NCBI GenBank assembly: GCA_900317815.1
Contig: ONIC01000061.1
Span: 1-56,903 of the forward strand
Length of the DNA stretch: 56,903 bases
Reading direction: 5' to 3'
Source: an uncultured Eubacteriales bacterium
GTDB lineage: Bacteria > Bacillota > Clostridia > Oscillospirales > Acutalibacteraceae
Position 1 is the first letter of the stretch. Each line of letters starts with the position of its first letter. Below, piece by piece: positions 32,324 through 40,605 of the stretch. A program made the position numbers and the translations under genes. The notes below the pieces were generated by a model. That model was given only the letters and a program-made list of their open reading frames with translations. It made no database searches and had not been told where the DNA came from.

Positions 32324-34453
32324 ATGGAGAGAATAAGTAAGAATATCGTCAAACTCAGAATACCTATACTGATTCTGGCACTCGTGCTTGTTGTACCCTC
32401 GTTTTTCAGCTTTATCAGCACAAGAGTAAACTACGATATTCTTTCATATCTTCCAAAGGATATCGATACGATGAAGGGGCAGGACATTATGCTCGATGAA
32501 TTCGGTAAAGGTGGATTTGCTTTTGTAATTATCGAAGGAATGGACGATAAGGACGCATCAAACCTCAAAGCCGAATTTGAAAAGCTTGATGCGGTCGAGA
32601 AAGTTCTATGGTACGATTCGATCGCTGATGTTTCCGTACCTAAGGAAGTTCTTCCGAAGAATATATATGATATTTTCAATTCGGAAAACTCAACAATGAT
32701 GGCTGTTTTCTTCAATACGACTTCGTCAGACGATGAAGCGCTCAACGCTGTCGTTGAAATGAGAAAGATCGCAGGAGAACAGTGCTTCATCAGCGGTATG
32801 ACAGCAGTCGTAGAGGACATAAAGGAACTGACGCTCAGCGAGATGGCGATGTATGTTATTATAGCAGCGATACTCAATCTGATCGTACTGTCGCTTGCAA
32901 TGGATTCATTTCTTGTGCCGTTGTTTTTCCTGTCAAGCGTAGGACTTGCTATAATCTACAATCTCGGTACAAACTTCATTCAGGGTGAGATATCGTTTAT
33001 TACGCTGGCGCTCGTTGCTGTGCTCCAGCTTGCAGTCACGATGGATTACTCGATATTCTTGTGGGAAAGCTACAAGGAACAAAAAAAGCTTTTCCCGGAC
33101 AATAACAAGCTCGCTATGGCGGAAGCTATCAGACAGACTTTTGCCTCAGTCGTTTCAAGTTCCATAACAACGGTCGCCGGATTTATCGCACTGTGCTTTA
33201 TGACATTCACACTCGGTATGGATCTCGGGATAGTTATGGCAAAGGGCGTTGTTATCGGAGTTATCTGCTGCGTTACTATATTGCCTTCGATGATACTTGT
33301 CTTCGATAAGGCACTTTCAAAGACAATGCACCGCGAATTTCTCCCCTCCTTCAACAAGCTGTCCGATTTCATAATCAAGCACCGAGACGCTTTCGCTATC
33401 TTGTTCATCGCTTTGATAATACCTGCTGCATACGGAGAAGCTCATACAAACGTTTATTACAATCTGACCTCTACGCTTCCCGAAGACCTCAACAGCGTTA
33501 TTGCGAGCAGCAAGCTTGAGGAAGAATACGGAATGGCTTCCCAGCACATTCTTCTTGTCGATGCAGATATGCCGCTTCAGAAGGTCGATCAGATGATAGG
33601 AGAAATGAAACAGACAGACGGCGTAACAACAACGCTGAGCTTTGATACTCTGGTAGGATCATCGATCCCGCGCGAGGCTGTTCCCGACTCAGTCAAGGAA
33701 ATCATGAAGAGCGACAAATGGCAGATGATGCTGATAGGCTCGGAATATGAAGTCGCCTCAGACGATATAAATAACCAGATCACCGAGCTGACAGCTATTC
33801 TCAAAAAATACGATAAGCATGGTATGCTTATCGGTGAATCGGCGGCTACAAAGGATCTTATTGAGATCACCGACAATGATTTCAAGATAGTCAATATAAT
33901 GTCTATAGCATTCGTATTCATAATTATAATGATATCGCTGAAATCTTTATCGCTGCCCGTTATACTTGTATCAGTCATAGAATTCGCGGTAATTGTAAAT
34001 ATGGGTATCTCGTGTTACACTCACACGACAGTTCCGTTTATAGCTTCTGTAGTTATAGGAACGATACAGCTTGGTGCTACTGTTGACTACGCTATACTTA
34101 TGACCACAAGATATAAAAAAGAGCGTATCGGCGGCAAAGACAAACAAGAAGCTGTATCCATCGCTCTTCACACTTCAATAAAATCCATCATCGTCAGCGC
34201 TCTCGGTTTTTTCGCAGCGACTTTCGGTGTTGGTATTTACTCGAGCGTTGATATGATCTCGCAGCTTTGCACTTTGCTTTCGCGAGGAGCCGTCGTGAGT
34301 ATGTTTGTGGTAAATCTGGTGCTGCCCGCTATGCTTATGATGTTTGACCGTGTGATAATTGCAACGACTTCTGATATGAGACAGCTTCGAAGCAAACTTG
34401 TGAAAAACACCAAAGCTATGACGAGAGAATCCGCAGGTGCCAGTGTTCAATGA
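32324..34453 (+). CDS. RND-superfamily transporter, MMPL type
   Basis: The ATG at 32324 follows AAGGAGATGATATAT and gives 709 residues. It has two repeats of one helix, a roughly 130-residue extracytoplasmic loop and five helices (first half about 1-360, second half about 365-690). TM regions include LAVTMDYSIFLWESYKEQK and GATVDYAILMTTRYKKER, the paired TM4-type segments with conserved Asp-Tyr expected for proton coupling. MMPL proteins export lipids or hydrophobic compounds. Regulated by the divergent TetR protein; co-transcribed with the heptad-repeat protein 21 bases downstream. Confidence 0.92.
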   Translation: MERISKNIVKLRIPILILALVLVVPSFFSFISTRVNYDILSYLPKDIDTMKGQDIMLDEFGKGGFAFVIIEGMDDKDASNLKAEFEKLDAVEKVLWYDSIADVSVPKEVLPKNIYDIFNSENSTMMAVFFNTTSSDDEALNAVVEMRKIAGEQCFISGMTAVVEDIKELTLSEMAMYVIIAAILNLIVLSLAMDSFLVPLFFLSSVGLAIIYNLGTNFIQGEISFITLALVAVLQLAVTMDYSIFLWESYKEQKKLFPDNNKLAMAEAIRQTFASVVSSSITTVAGFIALCFMTFTLGMDLGIVMAKGVVIGVICCVTILPSMILVFDKALSKTMHREFLPSFNKLSDFIIKHRDAFAILFIALIIPAAYGEAHTNVYYNLTSTLPEDLNSVIASSKLEEEYGMASQHILLVDADMPLQKVDQMIGEMKQTDGVTTTLSFDTLVGSSIPREAVPDSVKEIMKSDKWQMMLIGSEYEVASDDINNQITELTAILKKYDKHGMLIGESAATKDLIEITDNDFKIVNIMSIAFVFIIIMISLKSLSLPVILVSVIEFAVIVNMGISCYTHTTVPFIASVVIGTIQLGATVDYAILMTTRYKKERIGGKDKQEAVSIALHTSIKSIIVSALGFFAATFGVGIYSSVDMISQLCTLLSRGAVVSMFVVNLVLPAMLMMFDRVIIATTSDMRQLRSKLVKNTKAMTRESAGASVQ

Positions 34454-34474
34454 GAATATGAAGGAGTGTTATAT

Positions 34475-37102
34475 ATGAAAAAATATGGAAAAATTGCGGC
34501 AGCGCTCGCTGCCATTATGATCTCAGCAGGTACTACAGGTATCTACGCTATGGCAAATAACAATGACCCAAAGGACTCCGCACCCGCCGAAAAAAAATCA
34601 GGCGAGGATGTCAGTGAGTCTGACACAAAGGAAAGCAGCAGTGATGCAGCGGCTAAAAACGAAACAGTCTACGTTATGACTGACGCAAGCGGCAAAAAGA
34701 CGAAGACTATCGTAAGCGACTGGCTCAAGAACTACGGCGGCAACGATAAGATCACGGATTTTTCCGATCTGACAGATATTGAAAATCTGAAATTTGACGG
34801 CGGATTCAAAGCGGACGGCTCGGATATCACATGGTCCGCAGACGGAGGTGACATATATTACAAGGGGTACAGTAACGATGAGCTTCCCGTAGATATCAGG
34901 ATCTCGTACAAGCTCAACGGCAGATCTGTCTCCCCCGATGATCTGGCCGGAAAGAGCGGAAGAGTCACGATCCGTTATGATTATATCAACAATTCAAAGA
35001 AAACCGTCAAGGTGAATGGTCAGGACACAGTAATGTACACACCGTTTATGATGGCAACGGGAGTTCTGCTCGACGGGAGCAAGTTTACAAACGTAACTGC
35101 AGAAAACGGCAGGATCATATCAGACGGTGACAGAATAATTGTAGTCGGCTGCGCATTCCCCGGACTTACCGACAGTCTCGGTCTCTCCGACAAAGAGCAA
35201 ATCGAGATCCCCGAATACTTTGAGCTTTCGGCAGATGTTAAGGATTTCGAGATGAAAACAACGATCACGGCAGGCTCAAGCAACATTTTCTCTGATATCG
35301 ACCTTGGCAATATTTCCGATACTGATGAGCTTAAGAGCAAGATAGATGAATTGTCGAACGCATCAGATAAGCTTTGCAGCGGAACTAAGGAGCTTTGCAG
35401 CGGGCTTGAAGAATTCAAAAACGGTACCGATCAATTATCAGACGGAGCTGATGAGCTTGCCCAGGGCACAGAACAGCTCGATACAGGAATCAATGACCTT
35501 GCCGTCGGAGCGCAGAAGCTCGATGAAGGAGCAAAAAAACTCGATGATTCCACAGGTATACTCACAAATGGTATCTCAGACGCGAGAAAAGGCTCCGACA
35601 TACTTCTTGAGGGCTTCAATCGTGCAGCGGTCGGAACAGCTCAGCTTAAAAACGGCGCCGATTCTCTTGCAAAGGGTCTCGTCGCAGCGGACGATGGTGC
35701 AAAACAGGTAGATACAGGTGCGCAGCAGCTTGCAGACGGCGCACAGCAGCTTGCAGACGGCGCAGCTCAGCTCTCTGCGGGTACGGACGAAGTCGCTGAC
35801 GGAACATCAAAACTAAGCGACAGCGCAATTACACTCGACAACGGAGCCGATGCCCTCGCCGACGGCGTTGGAAACGCAAAAACAGGCGCAGACAAACTCA
35901 GCGTAGGTATCGAGCAGGCAGGCGCAGGCGCCGAGCAGCTTGCAGACGGCATTGCACAGGCAAGCGAGGGTGTAGACCGTCTTTCCGAAGGCGCTCAGGC
36001 AGGAGTTACTCAAATAGGACAAATGAGCGAACAGGTTGCAGACGCCGCAGATTCACTCGATGTCACTATCGGGTATAATCAGCAGGTCATCATGGGACTT
36101 ACCGCTATGCGTGACGGTTACGCTCCCGATTCACAGGAGTATCAACAGCTTGATACTATGATAAACACACTCGCTCAGACAGTTTCTGGACAGCAGCAGA
36201 TCAGCGCAGGACTAAAAAGCGGAGCGGAAGCATCCTTGACAGGTCTGACCGAACTTACGGGAGGTTTGACTCAGCTTCGTACAGCTTTCCATGGTGACGC
36301 AACGCCCGAGAATCCGGGTCTTGTCGCCGGCTCATCGGCACTAAGCGCAGCATTTAACGGTGATAGTGATAATGTCGGTCTTATCGTCGGATCAAAAGAG
36401 CTTGCGGGAGGAATAGATCAGCTGCAAACAGGTGCAAACACACTTGCGGGAGGTACTCAGCTGCTTGTTGACGGCACTGCTGCACTCGATACAGGTGCTC
36501 ATCAAGCTACAGCAGGCGCAAAAACACTCTTAAACTCAAGTGTTCAGCTCGCAAACGGCGCTTCTGCGCTTTCGGACGGAACAAGAGGACTCAGCGCAGG
36601 CATCTCATCGGCAAGCAGCGGAGCTTCTGCATTGTACAACGGCTCGGTTGAACTTGAAGGCGGAATAGTACAGCTTTCAGACGGCACGCTCGCACTCAAC
36701 GGAGGGCTTATAAAGCTTGACGACGGCGGCAGGCAGCTAAAAACAGGCACTGACACGCTTTCATCATCTGTTACTGCTCTCAGCACAGGAGCGGAAGAAC
36801 TCAGAAACGGCAGCGGTGTTCTTCTCGACGGCGCTTTCACACTCCGCGATGGTACAAACGCACTGTCGAACGGCGCCGATCGTCTCCTCAACGGTTCAAA
36901 AGAGCTTGATACTGGAATGAATAAATTCAAAAAGGACGGCATAGATAAGATCGTCAAAGTCTACAGCGACGATCTCTCTCCTCTCTTTGACAGACTTGGA
37001 AAGCTTACCGAGCTCAGCCGAGATTATACAAGTTTCTCGGGAGCAGCAAACGGAGTTGACACAGAGGTCAAGTTCATCTATGAAACAGACGCAATAAAAT
37101 AA
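34475..37102 (+). CDS. Secreted/membrane-anchored heptad-repeat protein, YhgE/Pip-like
   Basis: The ATG at 34475 follows AAGGAGTG and gives 875 residues. An N-terminal hydrophobic segment (about 5-25) acts as signal or anchor. Residues about 60-290 form a mixed domain. About 305-830 is an array of heptads of the form L-x-x-G-x-x-x (LADGAQQ, LDTGIND, LSSGADA type), broken near 510-620. The array is known from YhgE/Pip and related exported proteins that accompany MMPL transporters. It likely forms a long rod outside the membrane. The C-terminus lacks the usual YhgE transmembrane block. It probably works with the RND pump, perhaps as a periplasm-spanning or wall-contacting partner; that is inference. 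Confidence 0.8.
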   Translation: MKKYGKIAAALAAIMISAGTTGIYAMANNNDPKDSAPAEKKSGEDVSESDTKESSSDAAAKNETVYVMTDASGKKTKTIVSDWLKNYGGNDKITDFSDLTDIENLKFDGGFKADGSDITWSADGGDIYYKGYSNDELPVDIRISYKLNGRSVSPDDLAGKSGRVTIRYDYINNSKKTVKVNGQDTVMYTPFMMATGVLLDGSKFTNVTAENGRIISDGDRIIVVGCAFPGLTDSLGLSDKEQIEIPEYFELSADVKDFEMKTTITAGSSNIFSDIDLGNISDTDELKSKIDELSNASDKLCSGTKELCSGLEEFKNGTDQLSDGADELAQGTEQLDTGINDLAVGAQKLDEGAKKLDDSTGILTNGISDARKGSDILLEGFNRAAVGTAQLKNGADSLAKGLVAADDGAKQVDTGAQQLADGAQQLADGAAQLSAGTDEVADGTSKLSDSAITLDNGADALADGVGNAKTGADKLSVGIEQAGAGAEQLADGIAQASEGVDRLSEGAQAGVTQIGQMSEQVADAADSLDVTIGYNQQVIMGLTAMRDGYAPDSQEYQQLDTMINTLAQTVSGQQQISAGLKSGAEASLTGLTELTGGLTQLRTAFHGDATPENPGLVAGSSALSAAFNGDSDNVGLIVGSKELAGGIDQLQTGANTLAGGTQLLVDGTAALDTGAHQATAGAKTLLNSSVQLANGASALSDGTRGLSAGISSASSGASALYNGSVELEGGIVQLSDGTLALNGGLIKLDDGGRQLKTGTDTLSSSVTALSTGAEELRNGSGVLLDGAFTLRDGTNALSNGADRLLNGSKELDTGMNKFKKDGIDKIVKVYSDDLSPLFDRLGKLTELSRDYTSFSGAANGVDTEVKFIYETDAIK
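35420..36930 (+). repeat. 21-bp coding repeat array (L-x-x-G heptads)
   Basis: Within the heptad protein, 21-base units encoding L-x-x-G-x-x-x recur dozens of times. The closest are consecutive copies of CTTGCAGACGGCGCACAGCAG near 35727-35765. They are in frame throughout and code for protein, so they are not a CRISPR array. Confidence 0.8.
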
Positions 37103-37118
37103 TTGATCCGAGCATACG

Positions 37119-37154
37119 AAAAGGCCCTTCGAAAAAATCGAAGGACCTTTTTTA
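37119..37154. terminator. Bidirectional terminator between the heptad protein and the CDF transporter
   Basis: AAAAGGCCCTTCGA / TCGAAGGACCTTTT with a short A-rich loop. T-runs lie on both sides (TTTTTTA on plus; TTTTCGT on minus). The two convergent genes end at 37102 and 37163. Confidence 0.85.
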
Positions 37155-37162
37155 TTTCATCA

Positions 37163-38335
37163 TCACTTTTCTTCCGAGCTTGAGATCTCCTCTGTAAAGT
37201 CGGTATCCAACGCTATCTGGAATGTATAATCGGGATAGAGCTTCTCCATTTCAGATCTTATCTCGCTGTACACTTCTCTGCGGTCGGGAGCATCAAAGCT
37301 TACCACTATGTCAAAGCGAACCGTTTTGGTCTTTTCATCGGCGTAAAATCCGTGTGTTTCCAGGACATACTCGTTAGAACGAACCTTTTTGTAGATCTCG
37401 TCACGCATTTTTGCTGCCGAATCGTTTTTTGTGTTTACAGAATAGATACCTACCGCAGTGAGAACAACGTTGTGTTTTGCAAAGACCTCGGTCGTTATCT
37501 CTCTGATAAGCACATCAAGCCGATCGGCGGTATAAGTATCCGGTACTTCTATATGTATAGAACCGTTGAATCGGTCGGGACCGTAATTGTTCATAATGAG
37601 ATCATAAGCGCCGCTGACTCCCTCAAAAGAAAGCACAGTATCCTTTATGCTCCGCGCAAGCTCTGCATCTGCGCTTTCTCCGAGGAGCTTAGAGATCGTA
37701 TCGCGAAGCATTTCTATTCCCGACTTAATTATTACTATCGAGATGATCGCACCAAGCCACGCCTCGAGAGAAAAACCTGTTACTATAAAAACGATCGCTG
37801 CGATAAATGTTGATGCCGAGATCACAGAATCGAGCGTTGCATCTTCGCCCGAGTTTATAAGCGAGTCGGAATTAACTTTCTCTCCAACGCTCTTGACGTA
37901 TCGGCCAAGCACTATCTTGACGACTATCGCAACACCTACCACGATAAGGGAAGCAACGCTGTAATCGGGCGTAACGGGAGTAATTATCTTTCTGACAGAC
38001 TCCTGAAAAGAGGTCACGCCTGCATAAATAATTATAAGCGAGATCAGCATTGCGCTGAGATATTCTACTCTGCCGTGTCCAAACGGGTGTTTCTTTGTCG
38101 GAGCTTTGGCTGCAAGCTTTGTGCCTACGATCGTGATAACTGAAGATCCCGCATCAGAGAAGTTGTTCACCGCATCAAGCGTGATCGCAATTGAATGAGA
38201 CAACAATCCAACGATAGCCTTGAAAGCTGCAAGCATAACATTGGCAGCGATACCGATAACACTCGTCCTGATTATTGTCTTATCACGCAGACTCGCTTCT
38301 CTCATCGGGTCCTGCTGTGCCGAAGTACTGGTCAT
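37163..38335 (-). CDS. Cation diffusion facilitator (CDF) metal exporter
   Basis: I chose the ATG at 38335, 8 bases behind AGAG; in-frame starts at 38341 and 38344 are possible. The product has 390 residues. Six helices span about 25-215, and a cytoplasmic domain follows (about 215-385). Metal-site residues are in LDAVNNFSDAGSS (TM2, Asn/Asp) and DATLDSV (TM5, DxxxD). A TM5 DxxxD rather than HxxxD fits Mn or Fe rather than Zn exporters, but that is a tentative reading. The tail is longer than in FieF (about 300), with a second ACT-like or cytoplasmic repeat. Promoter at 38373-38401. Confidence 0.88.
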   Translation of the reverse strand: MTSTSAQQDPMREASLRDKTIIRTSVIGIAANVMLAAFKAIVGLLSHSIAITLDAVNNFSDAGSSVITIVGTKLAAKAPTKKHPFGHGRVEYLSAMLISLIIIYAGVTSFQESVRKIITPVTPDYSVASLIVVGVAIVVKIVLGRYVKSVGEKVNSDSLINSGEDATLDSVISASTFIAAIVFIVTGFSLEAWLGAIISIVIIKSGIEMLRDTISKLLGESADAELARSIKDTVLSFEGVSGAYDLIMNNYGPDRFNGSIHIEVPDTYTADRLDVLIREITTEVFAKHNVVLTAVGIYSVNTKNDSAAKMRDEIYKKVRSNEYVLETHGFYADEKTKTVRFDIVVSFDAPDRREVYSEIRSEMEKLYPDYTFQIALDTDFTEEISSSEEK

Positions 38336-38372
38336 ACACATCACTCTTTCGATTAAGGTTCTTTATGACGGT

Positions 38373-38401
38373 ATTATATCACACTCACTTGTTTCTTGCA
38401 A
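38373..38401 (-). promoter_or_regulatory. Sigma-A promoter of the CDF gene
   Basis: TTGCAA (38396-38401), a 17-base spacer and TATAAT (38373-38378) on the minus strand, 37 bases ahead of the ATG. Confidence 0.75.
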
Positions 38402-38511
38402 GCGGCGGCAGGCATTTACACAATGATGTTTTATCTCAAGCCTTACTTTCCTTTCGTGCGGATTGCCTGCTATATCTTTTACCGGCTCGGACAAATACTG
38501 CATTTGTTTAA

Positions 38512-38538
38512 AGCCGATACCAAAAATGCGGCTCTCCG
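38512..38538 (-). terminator. Possible terminator of the polymerase-YolD operon
   Basis: On the minus strand AGCCG / CGGCT close a loop and are followed by TTTAAAC. The stem is only 5 bp, so this is weak. Confidence 0.35.
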
Positions 38539-38562
38539 AAAAAAATCACGTATGTCACGCTT

Positions 38563-38970
38563 TCAGCTGCCGATCACTTCAATACTGAATATCATATCCA
38601 TTTCTATCGTTTTGCCGTCAGTCAGGATCATCGTGCGGTTTACTTCATCTATTACCCTTGCGTTTCCCGATACCGTTTCATAGCGGCCGCCTGATTTTTT
38701 TAAATCCGGAACAAAAAATGTTATAGATACGAGCGGTCTTTGCTTTATCCGGGAAATAAGAAGCGCGATCGTATCGTTGAGATTGTCATTCTGTTCCGCA
38801 CTCAGACTCAGACGTGTATCGGTCAATCGCGCTGTCTCGCCTATTTCGGCATCAAATCCTGTCAGTGCGGCAAATGGTGCGAACTGAGCGGCACGGCTGA
38901 GCGGCGGCATCGGAGAATGATTTTCAGATCTGTGGTGAGGGAGATCTATTATGCCGCTGTATTTACTCAT
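38563..38970 (-). CDS. YolD-like protein, partner of the Y-family polymerase
   Basis: The 135-residue product contains PHHRSENHSPMPPLSRAAQFAPFAALTGFD near the N-terminus and a C-terminal beta-rich part ending MDMIFSIEVI. This is the YolD-like family pattern. YolD proteins are encoded next to UmuC/UvrX-type polymerases in Firmicutes and are thought to play a UmuD-like accessory role. Its ATG overlaps the polymerase stop (ATGA at 38967-38970), so translation is coupled. It would be induced by DNA damage together with the polymerase. Confidence 0.88.
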   Translation of the reverse strand: MSKYSGIIDLPHHRSENHSPMPPLSRAAQFAPFAALTGFDAEIGETARLTDTRLSLSAEQNDNLNDTIALLISRIKQRPLVSITFFVPDLKKSGGRYETVSGNARVIDEVNRTMILTDGKTIEMDMIFSIEVIGS

Positions 38971-40454
38971 GCCCTGTGACCTCCTATCTGGGCGTTTCGC
39001 TCGATCGTTGTCGCTCCCTCGAGAAAGTTCATTCCTTTGAGCACGGAATTTTTCCCGTATCTGCGGCGCAGCGATATCACGGCGCGCTGAAGACCTTTTT
39101 CCCGACGATGTTCATTTTCCTCACGTTCACGCTGCTCGATATCCTCATCAAAACAAGAAAACAGATCAAGCTGCCGCACCTGATTTTTCGCCGAGCTTTC
39201 CGATATGGTGTGATTTGCAACGATGTACATTCTGCGAACACGAAGCTCGCGATCCGTAACTCTGTCAAAAAGTCGAAGTACGGCTGCCATTATGTCGCGG
39301 GTCGATGAAGTGAAACAACCGAGATTTTCGCTGCCGTGAGCTTGTTTCGGAAGAAGTCTGCCATAATGATCCGACTTGATCTCGCCTTTGAAACTGCCTC
39401 CCTTTACGTCGGAGATATCGTATCCGACACTCAGAACTATCTGATCTGTCACAAGCTCCTTTTCTACGATATCAAGCACAAGAAGCTCCGTCATTTCCTT
39501 TATGATAAGTCTCGCCTTGTCAAAATCATAGGGGGTAGGCAGTACCTGACCGAGACTGACCGACTGTGTCTGCGGCTTGTATGACTTAATTTCCGATATT
39601 CTGCACGGCTCCCAGCCCCAGGCGTGATCTATCAGAAGCTCTGCATTTATTCCGAAGAGCTTGTACAACAGCTCATCATTGTGAATGGAACAAAGCGCTA
39701 TATCTCCCATCGTCTCTATTCCGTATGATTCAAGCTTTGAACTGTAGCCGCTGCCGACCCGCCAGAAATCGGTAAGAGGTCTGTGATCCCAGAGTATTTC
39801 TCGGTAAGAACGCTCGTCCAGCTCGGCTATCCTCACGCCGTCGCAGTCGGCCTTCATGTGCTTTGCAACAATATCCATAGCGATCTTTGAGAGATAAAGA
39901 TTCGTACCTATGCCCGCCGTTGCGGTGATACCCGTCTGAGCCAGTACATCTCGTATCATTTTGAGAGCAAGCTCGTGAGCCGTCATTTTGTACGTTTCAA
40001 GATAATTTGTTGCATCTATAAAGACCTCATCTATTGAGTATACATGAATATCCTCGGGAGCGATATAGTTGAGGTATATTCCGTAGATCATCGAGCTTAC
40101 CTCCATATATCGCGACATTCGCGGAGGCGCTACAACGTACGATACCGCAAGAGACTTGTTTTCCATCAATTCTCTGAAGCTGTTCGAACTTCCGACAAGC
40201 TTCTTTTCGGGCGAATAGTATGCTCGCTCTCCGTTGACCTCTTTTACCCGCGCTATCGCCTCAAACAATCTCGCCCTGCCTGATATCCCGAACGATTTAA
40301 GCGACGGCGACACAGCAAGACAGATAGTTTTATCCGTTCTGCTGCTGTCGGCTACAACGAGATTTGTATCGAGCGGATCCAAACCCCGGTCAACACATTC
40401 TACCGAGGCATAAAAAGATTTCAGATCTATCGCAATATACTGCCGTTCTTTCAC
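38967..40454 (-). CDS. Y-family DNA polymerase, UmuC/UvrX type
   Basis: This translesion polymerase has 495 residues and a GTG start at 40454 with AAAGGAAC ahead. Catalytic acids are in YIAIDLKSFYASVEC (Asp10, Glu19) and YSIDEVFID (the Asp-Glu pair). The helix-hairpin region is DFWRVGSGYSSKLESYGIETMGDIA. The little-finger domain begins near KPQTQSVSLGQVLPTPYDF. Length exceeds DinB (about 350-420) and fits plasmid/phage UvrX and MucB types. The promoter has an SOS box in its spacer (40510-40523). Confidence 0.93.
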   Translation of the reverse strand: MKERQYIAIDLKSFYASVECVDRGLDPLDTNLVVADSSRTDKTICLAVSPSLKSFGISGRARLFEAIARVKEVNGERAYYSPEKKLVGSSNSFRELMENKSLAVSYVVAPPRMSRYMEVSSMIYGIYLNYIAPEDIHVYSIDEVFIDATNYLETYKMTAHELALKMIRDVLAQTGITATAGIGTNLYLSKIAMDIVAKHMKADCDGVRIAELDERSYREILWDHRPLTDFWRVGSGYSSKLESYGIETMGDIALCSIHNDELLYKLFGINAELLIDHAWGWEPCRISEIKSYKPQTQSVSLGQVLPTPYDFDKARLIIKEMTELLVLDIVEKELVTDQIVLSVGYDISDVKGGSFKGEIKSDHYGRLLPKQAHGSENLGCFTSSTRDIMAAVLRLFDRVTDRELRVRRMYIVANHTISESSAKNQVRQLDLFSCFDEDIEQREREENEHRREKGLQRAVISLRRRYGKNSVLKGMNFLEGATTIERNAQIGGHRA

Positions 40455-40501
40455 AGCCGATCACCGTTCCTTTCTATTATCGCGAACAAATCTTTTCTTA
40501 T

Positions 40502-40530
40502 ATTATATCCGAACATTTGTTCGTTGTCAA
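40502..40530 (-). promoter_or_regulatory. Consensus promoter of the SOS polymerase operon
   Basis: TTGACA (40525-40530), a 17-base spacer and TATAAT (40502-40507) on the minus strand: both boxes are perfect. Such strength fits a promoter held off by LexA. Confidence 0.88.
40510..40523. promoter_or_regulatory. LexA (SOS) box within the promoter spacer
   Basis: CGAACATTTGTTCG has the Gram-positive SOS form GAAC-N4-GTTC and lies entirely between the -35 and -10 boxes. A second, weaker site, GAACGTATGTTT (40541-40552), lies upstream of the -35. Confidence 0.9.
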
Positions 40531-40572
40531 TAGAATTTTAGAACGTATGTTTGGTGAAAATCAAAGAAAGAA

Positions 40573-40597
40573 GCTCCTCAAGTTATACCTGAGGAGC
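40573..40597 (-). terminator. Terminator of the VWA protein gene at 40606
   Basis: On the minus strand GCTCCTCAG / TTGAGGAGC stem, followed by TTCTTTCTTTG. It lies 9 bases past the stop. Confidence 0.8.
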
Positions 40598-40605
40598 CTA
40601 AAGGA

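Noticed and set aside
35420..36930. CRISPR-like or satellite repeat array
   Set aside because: The 21-bp periodicity is in frame and codes L-x-x-G heptads; there are no unique spacers.
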